From the NCBI GenBank assembly GCA_030248065.1, contig JASAMV010007201.1:46255-110254 (forward strand): a stretch of DNA of 64,000 nucleotides, written 5' to 3'. A program made the position numbers and the translations under genes. A model generated the notes under the pieces. The model was not told the DNA's origin, made no database searches, and was given only the letters and a program-made list of their open reading frames with translations. The stretch comes from Rhynchonema sp. JSB1_4. Lineage: Eukaryota; Nematoda; Chromadorea; Monhysterida; Xyalidae. This document shows, in pieces, positions 24,467-34,780 of this stretch. Positions within the stretch are counted from its first letter, which is position 1. Each line of letters starts with the position of its first letter.

Positions 24467-27400
24467 TTACTTCGATAGCCTCTTTTGCGCAATAATGAAG
24501 GTTTGAGGGTGTAGTAATCGAGAAATTATAGCAGTGCCTCTATTCATAAAAAAGCCGTTAAACGTGGCAAAAATTAAAAAAAACAGAAAAACTAATATCA
24601 TCACATCAACACTGCAGTCAATCATCAAATAATGACGGTTTGTAGTGGGTCCAGTAGAAAATGTTGAAACACGCGAATCCGAGTGGGAACATGAACCTGT
24701 GTGTTGAAAAGGAGTGGAAACTTTTATAATCTGGAAACATTCGATCACATGAAATATGGAATGCTGAACCGAAAGTCTAACGAACATTTGCAAGAACAAA
24801 TAAATATCTTACCTTGAAATCACGTCAGCGCGACGCGGTTTATCCGTGCACAATTTTTGGGTGTACGGGTTTTGGAAGATCTGACAGAACCTGGAAACAA
24901 GTCCACCAGAATCAATTTCGATGCAGGTACAGTAATTGAACTGTTGTGATTCGCGGCTTGTAGTATTGTGGTCAAATCAAGATGTCGAATCATTTTCGTC
25001 AAATCACACGTATTATTTCTGGCGTTCATTTGGGACTCATGCATGTATATCTTGATTTGACGCCTTGACTTGACGATCGTACTATTAGTCCGATTCGTAA
25101 AGGAACATTAAGTAAGCTTCATAGGAAATAAACGCCCAACCAATCCCAGAATTGAGTACACGGGTCGTCCTGTTCGCGTCGCAGCTCTTCAATTGGAATC
25201 GGCACGTATTCCATACTGAAATGAAACATCAACAATGGAAGCAGTTAAAAAACGATTTTAAAAAAAGTTTGAAGTACAAAATTTAATAATCTGCGTGCCT
25301 GTAGTAATATTCATACGGATCTCGCTCGAGTGCTTTCATGATCAAATCGTTCGTCAAATCAAACGTCACTTCACGCTTCCCGCTACTGCTCGGCTCGTGT
25401 TCCGCTCTGAAAACGAACTTTATTTGTTTTACGAATCTGTATAATTTTCGTGTTTGTTTTGCGTTTCGATGGTTTCTCGGCATAATTCGTGCCATAGTTT
25501 CACTGACGATGACCTCATGCGTCGTCTGCCGACAAACTCGTTGTTTGATATGCAAAAAAACATTTTTAGGGTGGCATTTTCGAAACGGTGTAAAGGTCAG
25601 TTGGGTGTAAAGATCGGTGGATAGCTCGGTGTGAGAAAGTTCAGTGTAAGCTCGGCGTAAGCTTGAAACATTGCACGCTGAGCAAGCAGCAGCCGCGCGT
25701 TTCTGAACGAAAGGTCAACTTTGACAGTTTGCTGTGCAAGCGTAAAGCGTTTGTTTGCAATCTGGTTGATTGAAGCTGGTTGCACAAACATTTTAAAGGA
25801 ATATTTGTAAGTTTACCTAACATTTAGACACAAGGGTGTTGAGAAATTGAACATTTATTGACGACCATGCAAAAAATTTTGTCGTCACTAACTGATCGCA
25901 GCACGAAATCAAAACGGCTGCATAAAAGGTTATGAAATTCATACATATCGTTTAAAAACGCTTGTGCAACCAGCTTAAATGAACCAGATTGCAAACAAAC
26001 GCTTTACGCTTGCACAGCAAACTGTCAAAGTTGACCTTTCGTTTAGAAACGCGCGTCCGCTGCTTGTTCAGCGCGCAATGTTTCAACCTTACGCCGAGCT
26101 TCCACTGAACTTTCTCACACTGAGCTTTCCACCGACCTCTACAGCCAACTGACCTTTACACCGTTTCGAAAATATCACCCTTACTTGCACCTCACGTTTT
26201 TGTCTGACCGTTTATATTTTTTTTGCACAAAATCTTTTTGTCAGCACTCACCCTTCGTTCTTGATCACGTGATGGTCAACAATTCTCTGTTCATACAAGT
26301 CACGTGACAACACGTCGATTGTCTGCCGGCTGGCTGATGTTTCACCCATTGGCGACCAGTACACACCGACGTGGTCTATAGTGGAAAGTAGAATAAGGCG
26401 GGCGGACTGGGAAACGTGAATAAGTAAAAATGAAAATGTTCTTAATAATAATGTCTTTCTTAAAAAAATGTCTTTGTGCCTCATACGGAAGAAGCGCCTA
26501 GACAGTATCCTATAGTGGCATTCTCTATTCGGAAACTGTCAGTATAGTGGACACAGTAGAACGTTTTCTTTGACACCCATGTGGGATTCTGAAAACAAGC
26601 AAACTCACCCATTGCTTATACACCTCGCTTGCAAAGCGTTTATCGTGTGTTGGTGTGCAGTTTGTGGCTGTACGCACACACACAGACCTTGTGGGTCTGT
26701 GCATCACAGCAGAAACGGCAATCACAATTGCGTATGTATATGACCAAAAACTTTGCGTCCAAGGGCAGGCACTTCGATAGCTCAGGTGGTAAAGCAATGC
26801 CCCGGTTAGGCGGAGGACCTGGGTTCGAGCCCCAGTCGAAGAAAGCCATTTTTTGTTCACAAAGAATTTTGGAATGTACATGCGCTCCCCGTTATTATCA
26901 TGTGCGATTATCCTATAAGTATAGCGTTACTATTCTATAACAGTGAAAATTCACTCGGAAATTCCGGATCATGTCACTGTAAAGAGAGTGTACTTTATCG
27001 CTCTGACCTGGACTCGGTACCGGTATCATGAGCATGGCGTTGCGTTTCGCGTGCGCCTCGGCGCGCATCGCGTCCGCCGATTTCTCGTCGGCTTTTTTCT
27101 GCAAAGAAATATGTTTCATTTTATAGCTGGAAGTCGACTCGACTTTTTTTGGCCGCAGAGATGTTCGCACACCGATTATGCCTGGCACCGGCACCGCCTC
27201 TGTCTGCGGAAACAGGCCGAAATAGGAAAAACGATTTTATATTGACATACACGTCCTGCTGGCTGATGCCCGTGCATCACAGCAGAAACGGGGCAATCAC
27301 AATATTGCGTATGTATGTGACCAAAAACTTTGCGTCCAAGGGCAGGCACTTCGATAGCTCAGTTGGCAGAGCAATGCCCCGGTTAGGCGGAGGACCTGGG

Positions 27401-30400
27401 CTCGAGCCCCAGTCGAAGAAAGCCATGTTTTGTCCACAAACGATTTTGGAATGTACATGCGCTCCCCGTATTAGTTGGGCAAAGCGGGCGTGATTGTGCC
27501 AGCCTCATTGGCGAGCATAACATTGTTCTGGCGAAGAGCAAGACAGTGGTCACGTGACCATCTGGTACATTCTCACTGCCGACGGCCCGGTGCACCGTTC
27601 GGCCGTTCAAGCAGCTTCGAAACGAGCAACAAAAGACTCTAGGCTTGCTCTCTCTCTCATTCTTGTCACACTATCCAAAGCGCCTTGCCCAAAACTATTC
27701 ATATTTCCATCGCACATAATTAATGCAAGAAAACTCCCAACCTTTGCCTTCTTCCGTTTATCCTTCTCTCCCACGTAAGCGACATAGGCGAACTCCAGAA
27801 AGGCGCCGAAAATGAACGCCAGACATCCGCCCAGCCAAACGTCGATCGCTTTGAAATACCCGACTGGCGGTAATTTAGCGTTGATGGCCGACACCTGGGC
27901 AGATTTTGGAAAAGTTTTGAATGTTTGAATGGATTATGTGCATGTCAAGGGTTAATGACATCTGAGAGGAGCACGCACAGTGTCCATGAGCACTGGATAA
28001 GGGTTCTTCACCATGGGTCTTTCAGGGTGACATTACTATTTGTCATGATTTCCAAATCGTGAAAACAACTTCTCCAAGCTTCCATTCTTGCGCTCTGTTT
28101 TCACACAATTGCTGAGACACTGCGTCATCTCACTGAATCACAAACATATACCGTCAAAGTAGACACAACTTAGATTCGCGTCCCAAACCTATTAGTTTAA
28201 GGAGCATGCACAGGTGCATAGCGGGGCGCGCGTTAGTAGAAACTTTTAATTTTCTATAACGTCCTTCAGACTTACAGTTTATACAATTTTAGTCCCACCT
28301 GTGCGGTAATTGTCAACAGAGTGGTGACGCCCAACGCCGTGCGTCCGACAATCGCTCCGTGATCGAGCCAGAAGCTCACCCAGCTCACGACGACCAACAT
28401 AATCGACGGAGTGTAGACTTGGATCAGATAGTAGCTGAACTGACGTTGCAGTGTCAGGGTGGTACGCAAACAGCCGTAACAGCCTGAAGATGGGCTGTTG
28501 GTTTGCTGTTTTTTGGCGTGTCTTTGTGCGGACGTGATTTTCTAACAAAACGTGGCCCCGATCAGACTGTGTTAAAACTGTCAGGCTGTGTGTTATGTGA
28601 GAGAAATTTTTGTCTGGAAAACGTATCCGCAAAACATAAATGAAATTGATTGTCAACAAAATTTTCTGGAGCATTGCAAAAGCCAGTAGCGTTGGTTCTA
28701 TGTGCCTGTTCAATTGAGGCTCGCTCGGTGGCTGATGATGACCTATTTTGTGACTATAATCTTGACTTGATGCACACATGGTGTATTTACACTTTCTTCG
28801 CCCCACCCAAGGGTCTTGCGCGCCATACATACTGTTTCACCGTGATCGCATTTTTTGTCACAAAATCTAATGCCGTGATCACGATTGAAGCACCGAGAGA
28901 GCATTATGTTGAAAATAATCAGCATGTAACCAACCGGTATTGGTGCAGCTCGTGCACAAGTCAGTCGTCACGTTCGTCAGCAGGAAAGATGGCCGATTAT
29001 TCGAAACATCGTGTTTGGTCTGCACTGGTTGAGTGCGTTTCCATTGATACTCAATATCCTGAAGAGGGGCAGACACGCAGCGTCTTTTGAATTAATTTTC
29101 GTTCTCCAACATCCTCTTAAGATGCATTATGTAGAAGTTCGTGGCTAATGGTACGGTCGTCAAATCAACTGGTCAAATCACTTCGGCATCAACTCAAAGC
29201 AACATGAGCGCGACAAATAATACATTGAACGGACGACAAGATTTGACGATCTTCAGATGATTTGATCTGACAGTAGTACCACTGTATAAGCCGAGAACTT
29301 CGGTGTGAATGTGAATCACATTTATTATTTTTCGCGCTCATTTTGGGCTGCTTGATTTGACGACCACACTGTTAGCCCGTGTATTGGTCGCACAAAAAAA
29401 AGAATCATCAAAACCAACCCTTTTTCGTCGCCCTTACCCCGCTCTCCAAACATTTCCCAAAAAAATCCAGCAGAACACCACGCGCAGGCAAACATCTCCT
29501 TCTCATTTGTGCGGTCGCACACCACCACCCCCTCCCTCCCCCCCTTTTTTGGGAAAAAAATTCCCATTCTTAAACTCTTTACCTGCGTGGTGTACGCGTA
29601 GCTGGCCAGCTCCAACGTGCATTGTTGTTCATCCATTGGATAACGGTCCAAACGCATTGGACACGACAGAACCAGCGACATTCTGGCAGAAAACGACCTT
29701 TTTCAACAGGTTTTTATTCGACGTTTTTAGACATTATTTTTTTAAGTTTTTTTGGAAGTTTCACACAGGTTCTTACAAACCTGACGCTGTAGAGTATGCT
29801 TCCGTCCTGGTAGATTCGCACGAGCACATTATCCTTGTCGATGTCGTGCTTACGAGCCTCTTTTTCGTTCTTCAATTTTGAACATTGTCACTATAGTTCG
29901 TTTTAGGCCTTTTTGTTCATGAATAATTGTACATACCTGAAAGAATGTGTCGGGCATCCAAATTTCCTTCTGATTCGGTCCCTTTGTCATCGGCAGCACC
30001 ACAAACAGGGGGATACTGTCGTTGGTCGCGTCCGAGCCTGAAATATTGTGACAAATTGTCAGGCTTAAAAATCATTTAGGCGTATATGTCTAAGCCTAAA
30101 CCAATCTACCCAGATCCCATTGTTTCCTGAGCGCAGGCGTGCCATATGCTAACCGACCATCTATCCATTGCTCTCGAAACGTGATTTGTGAATCATATTC
30201 CTAAAAAGGCAACGTAACCGTTTTCGAAAAACATGGTCAATTTTGGATTTACATTTCTAAAATAACTTTAATGAGAAACGTTGAGAAATATTCAACCCTG
30301 TTACCATGTTGATATCATGAATTTTCGTCACAGTTCGAAGTAGCACGTTGACAGTCACTATCACTGGGCCACCTTTGTCTCCTAAAATACGCATCAATAT

Positions 30401-30853
30401 CTACGATGGGAAGCAAAACAACGCACCCACGCTATCTTTCGAATACAAAAAACATCCAGCCGTCGATCTATTAGATACATAAACGAAAACGAGTAGCGTA
30501 GAACCAACTTCGAAAACAATGCCCGCTGGGACCTATAGGTGCATATATATGCATATATATTTGAAATATATAGCTCCGCTTACACACCCGGCGGCTTAAC
30601 TTGGTGAAAGTATCATTTGAGAAAGGCTGATTAGATCATTATTATTAGATTAGACCTATTAGACTTGTGCCCGGGGCCGTAAATGTTGAATCCTGTTCCA
30701 GTAACCTTCAGCCGTAAAGTTCGTTCCCAACGGTCTCACACGTGCATCGTATTTGTCGAACATTTTCTTCAAAACTTCAGTCTCCGTGATCACCCTTCCC
30801 CGCACTTCGGCGGGTGACGTTATGCTGACAAGCAGCAGGGCGAGCGAGAACAT
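24467..30853 (-). CDS. Glutamate-gated chloride channel (AVR-14/GLC-like Cys-loop receptor)
   Basis: Fifteen exons (30853-30706, 30381-30305, 30200-30110, 30037-29937, 29869-29781, 29682-29583, 29058-28935, 28483-28299, 27894-27742, 27098-27008, 26375-26252, 25406-25317, 25215-25141, 24890-24813, 24611-24467) give 556 aa with every phase matching. Features in order: signal peptide; [32 protein letters not shown]; Cys-loop C176-C190 ([15 protein letters not shown]); loop C near 237-248; M1 ([20 protein letters not shown]); M2 ([16 protein letters not shown]); M3 ([17 protein letters not shown]); a loop of about 160 aa; M4 ([17 protein letters not shown]). It matches nematode GluCl subunits, the postsynaptic inhibitory channels bound by ivermectin; the M3 glycine is kept (DVWLGG). 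Odd: four cysteines in loop C, and VGR instead of PAR before M2. An acceptor (GGCTTTTAG) lies 24 nt before the ATG. Introns carry MITEs and SINEs. Confidence 0.92.
24954..25091. mobile_element. GTCAAATCA-word MITE, copy 2
   Basis: The left arm has GGTCAAATCAAG and TCGTCAAATCAC; the right arm has TTGATTTGACG and TTGACGATCGTAC. The core GTATTATTTCTGGCGTTCAT equals, inverted, the AAATGAGCGC core of the other copies. It lies in intron 13 of the GluCl gene. Confidence 0.6.
25569..26181. mobile_element. 613-bp TA-flanked palindrome, GGTGTAAAGGTC family
   Basis: TA flanks (25567-25568, 26182-26183) border ends GGGTGGCATTTTCGAAACGG and, inverted, (A)GGGTGATATTTTCGAAACGG. The arms of about 240 bp continue GTGTAAAGGTCAGTTGGGTG and remain close to the centre. 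It is in intron 11 of the GluCl gene. The element at 31757-31963 is a short relative. Confidence 0.8.
26700..26900 (+). mobile_element. tRNA-Tyr-like SINE, copy 3
   Basis: The tRNA-like body is 26771-26843 (A box with TAGCTCAGGTGG, B box GGTTCGAGCCC). It is preceded by GCATCACAGCAGAAACGG..TGACCAAAAACTTTGCGTCC and followed by AAAGCCATTTTTTGTTCACA and the GGAATGTACATGCGCTCCCC tail. The same flanks occur at 27.3 kb, so about 200 bp is the mobile unit. It is in intron 10 of the GluCl gene. No poly(A) or A-rich tail is visible. Confidence 0.65.
27270..27475 (+). mobile_element. tRNA-Tyr-like SINE, copy 4
   Basis: The tRNA-like body is 27348-27420, with a few differences from copy 3 (AGTTGGCAGAGC in the D arm, GGGCTCGAGCC in the T arm, so the B box is weakened). 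Flanks match copy 3 on both sides. It is in intron 9 of the GluCl gene, same orientation as copy 3 and antisense to the host gene. Confidence 0.65.
29142..29379. mobile_element. GTCAAATCA-word MITE, copy 3
   Basis: The left end GGCTAATGGTACGGTCGTCA and the inverted right end GGGCTAACAGTGTGGTCGTC lead into GTCAAATCA words. The core contains ACATGAGCGCGACAAATAAT. It lies in intron 6 of the GluCl gene. This is the longest of the three copies. Confidence 0.65.
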
Positions 30854-31756
30854 TGTTGTTGACGATGATAACTGTTTCTAAAAGCCCTTTCCAACAACTT
30901 GAGCAACGAGCTTCTCGCACATTATCCTTTGTTTGTGAGCGAAACTTGTTTCGCTTGCTTGAACACCTAGAGCTCAGCGGATATGAGTCGAACATGTACG
31001 TACTGTATAATACCTACTGTATGTATACATACCTAGAATGGTGACCTACACACTGTATATTCCAAAAAGAAATACCGTGAATGAACCGGCAATGTTATTA
31101 TTCGTAAAGCGACATACTGCTCGGGGAACCAGCATTGCTTTTCCCTCTACGCTGCTATTTCTTGAAACTAACATTGTATGGGGCCGTGTAGCCTTCTGCA
31201 TGTTGGGTGCGGTGGAGTACTTGGAAAGGGTTACTCTTTTCTCAAAGTGTGAGTATTTGACTGCCTTTGCCTATGCACCTCACATGCAATAACCATCATT
31301 TGCAAGAAAACTTCAATTTTACCTACTTTAAAAAATGTGATGCCTGTCCATGCCTGACAAGCCGATCAAACTGTCACGTCACCGACAGTATCAGTGCGTA
31401 CGTCTAATGTTTCAACCGTTTCCAAGATCAGGCACAACAATTCACCTTACGCTTGTAATCGCACGGTGAAAATAATTTGTCACGCCACGCACTCTTACAA
31501 CAGAAGGCGCCAAGCAAATCAAGCTAACAGAGTGCATGCAAAGCCCAGCCTGAGGCGGCAACGAAATAGCGCAGCACCAAGCGTAAGCGCGGTAATAAGA
31601 GCGCATTTGAGGTGACAGTTGCGTTTAAAAATGCGATAAGTCTGAGAAAACATGCGGTTATGTTCGCGAAATCCATGCATGAAATAATTACAGCTGGAGA
31701 ACTTTAAACAAGCATAAATAGGAAAATCGTATTCATGTGACAATGTTCAACGTCAT

Positions 31757-31963
31757 GGGGGTGCTATTTTCGAAACGGTGTAAAGGTCAGTTGGGTGTAA
31801 AGGTCGGTGGAAAGCACGGTCGACAGCTCAGTGTGATTCCACGTTAATAACAGGCAATGTCTCACGTTTACACCGAGCTATGTACGCCGACCGAGCATTC
31901 GACCGAACTTTAAGCCGACCTTTACGCCCAACTGACCTTTACACCGTTTCGAAAATTCCACCC
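31757..31963. mobile_element. Short foldback of the GGTGTAAAGGTC family
   Basis: The ends GGGTGCTATTTTCGAAACGG and, inverted, GGGTGGAATTTTCGAAACGG, followed by GTGTAAAGGTCAGTTGGG, make this a relative of the 25569-26181 element. Only about 100-bp arms are left. The flanks read CATG on both sides rather than TA. Confidence 0.7.
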
Positions 31964-32913
31964 ATGAATGCACTTTGCCCCGTCCCGTTATGTGGTGCGG
32001 GTGCGGGTGTTCGCAGTCGAAAGCGAGACTATAGATCCTAGCGCTGCATGTTTCCAAAATAATTTTCAAAAAATGGTCACACACAAATCTGTAAGTCTTC
32101 TACACGTTTGTATCATATAATGTTTATCATCATCACACAAGGTCGGCCCGGTTCGGTTATGCAATGACAAACGCCAGTTTGACGTGGTGTGCTGGTAGAA
32201 AACACACCGCATCGTTTCGTGTTTAAGCGACTGTCACAGGTCGACTGTTAGACAAATCGTAACCAGTTAAGCTAAAGAGGTACCTAGGTACTAGAGACCG
32301 GACCATCCCGATTAGCCACTTTTCAGCCATACAAGTGACAGCGTTGACACGCAACTGTCAAAATATCAAAGCCATTTTGCAATTCAAGTGTTTATCTTTC
32401 GTCCGCTGTCTTTTGTGCCTCGCTCCCGCTTCACAAAGCACTTCATAAGCAGCACAACATAATGTATTTGGTAGATTTATAGGGACAAATTGATTTTTTC
32501 GTGTCATTTTGAGTGGGCACTTTTTTGCAACTGTGTGTATACGTGAGGTCTTTTTTGTGTGATTACAGATGTGGGTTAGAAGAGAGAATCTATGGACATG
32601 TACATACATGTACGCACATATTAATGCCAATGTAGTTAAGCATCTTGCATACTTTGACGAAACAATAAGCGAAAAGATATTGCAGTCAAATGAACTTGAT
32701 TTCATTGTAAATTTTTAAATGGAAATGAAAGACTGTTTTATTTGGAACGATTGGCATCCAAATTGGTCAGGCAACTGCTGTTATTGCTTGTAAACCTACA
32801 AATTGAGAAAAAAGATTTTAAAAAAGTTGCTTGTTTGTGACACAACGGTTGACTTGTGCTGACAACTAACAGATCCTCGCTCCAAAGGCAGTTCGCCGCG
32901 TCCACCATCAGTG

Positions 32914-33353
32914 CAGGGTGCGGCAAAAAAACCCGTTTTTTTAAAAATGCCAGATGAACTAAACATGCACCAAAAAAGTCGGAAAACGTGCATTTTAGGA
33001 AGAAAACGGGGTTGAATAAACAAATTCTATGTGTTCTAAGCCGAAATAAACGTGTGTTTCAACCCTCTTTCCTTTCGAGTTGCAAACATCCCATGTTGGT
33101 CCCACTTCATGAGACCTCATTTTGCCGGTGTCATCCTTGAAGGTCAAACTCAGTATATCGACGAAACATGATAAAATAAAGATTGGTCGTAATTTTTTTG
33201 ATAGTAATGGAGCCAAAAGATTTAATGCCTTCCTTGAAAATTCTGGGAAAAGCAAGGAAACTCAGGATTTAAAAACGAGAAAGGAGAAACGAACTAGACG
33301 TGTTTATAAAAACATGGTCTTTTAAATAAAAGCGCCGCCGTTTTTTGCCCAAC
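32914..33353. mobile_element. Diverged CAGGGTTGGGCAAAAAA-type hAT MITE
   Basis: It starts CAGGGTGCGGCAAAAAAACC, shares TTCTATGTGTTCT, AAACTCAGTATATCGACG and GATTGGTCG segments with the elements at 59131 and 60158, and ends GCCGCCGTTTTTTGCCCAAC. The right terminal CCTG and any 8-bp duplication are lost. It is the oldest of three copies in the window. Confidence 0.65.
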
Positions 33354-34780
33354 GTGCGGATACCAGGGTGCGCCCCCAAACTGTGCATGTGCATATGTGT
33401 GTGCTTGCGCTTCTTTTCTTCGCGCAGCGCGCGCTCCCGGTATCCGCACGAGCTGTTATGACCGGTTGTGTACCTACAAGTTCGGTGATTCTTCTATTTG
33501 GGTGAAACGCGCGTGAAACAGTATGGTGTTGGGACGGGTGTGAAGCAATCAATAACAAACGCATAATTCATCTGGACACCAATACACTCTTTACTATTCG
33601 TACTTGCTACCCTGCGCAGCTTGATATACCAAACCAAAAGCGCGGCATTTCAAAAAATTTCAGTTGTCAGCGCGGCTTTCTGTCTGTCCCCATGAGCAAT
33701 GTGTAATTATTGCAACATAATGGTCCGACGCTAAGATCACGTTGCTGTTGTAGTCTTGCTTGTTTTGTGTTTGGCGTAAGCAACCGCAGTAACGTTCATC
33801 TTGGTTTTCAGGACTGTCCAGTAATTTACCAGTTTTCCCGAAGCCCCATCAGCTACGAGCGCATGTTATCAATCACTAGCACCACAACTGGGAGATACAA
33901 ACAATTTTTTGTTATCAGAAGAAAATATCAGTGACCACGGCAACACTATACTAAGCAAGTTTGGGCAGAATAATCGATAAAGCAAATAGCCAACCAAACG
34001 CTGTTTTTTTCTAATGTTCGAAAAAGACTTCATGGAAACGACACATATAGCGTGTCTTGTTGGTCCAAATGCTGGGTATCGCTAAAATACGATCACAGAT
34101 ATGTATTTTGTGAAGTATTGGAAAGTTTGAAGCCTTTTGCTGTTAAATACAATGAGAATCAAAACCAGGGTTGCAAACTGAAAATCACAGGCAAGAAAAA
34201 CATTCCCAGATGGCATGGACATTTACCTGATGTGTGGGTTGTTGTGCATTTAACAAAGTGTGTTTTTATGATCGTTTGTGTTGATTCAGCTGGTACTTGG
34301 AAATATCAGAAGCTGGACTGATGTGTATCTTGGTAACAGATGGGGCTCATGTTTCTCAAAGGCATTTTTTGTAAAAAAATCTTGAAAACCCAAAAAAATT
34401 ACTCGTGCTTTCAAGGAACTCCGTATTCTTATTGCGTAATTAAACGGTGTGCTTTCGAACCAATACGTTTTCACTTATTTGTTTTTTGCGCCACACCGCG
34501 GTCTCATGCTCTTTTCAAGCGCACTTTGAGCACATTTTGTCACACGCGAAAATTTTATGAAAAATGTCCTGCCTTTCATCTTTGGACATTCTAGTGTGCC
34601 CTGAAAACAGACTAAACGATCGAAAACAAGCCTGTTCTGGTCCCGCCCAAAAACGGGCAACAGAACTCCTTTTACGTATTTTCTTGGTTTCGATTTTCTG
34701 TTTTCGTCAAATGGGCATAATATTGATATAGCATTCCCAATTTCCTTCCCGCAGGCCAGTATTCTGCATCCAAGTGCAGT

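Larger units (their letters stand above)
30878..34754. other. Divergent spacer between GluCl (-) and aquaporin (+)
   Basis: About 3.9 kb that should contain the promoters of both genes. It holds two transposon relics (31757-31963 and 32914-33353) and a small inverted repeat of GTGCGGATACC at 33355-33450. The frame at 34052-34321 (+) ends in TWKYQKL-like sequence but has no domain I recognise. No promoter motif is assigned. Confidence 0.4.

Noticed and set aside
25283..25317. GC-AG intron after YEYYYR in the GluCl gene
   Set aside because: A normal GT donor 35 nt earlier (GATCC|GTATGA) keeps the frame with the next exon and is a better match.
26771..26843. Functional tRNA gene (and the copies at 17183, 17314, 27348)
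   Set aside because: The anticodon stem is weak, U33 is missing, the first acceptor pair is A-A, and conserved non-tRNA flanks show a mobile unit.
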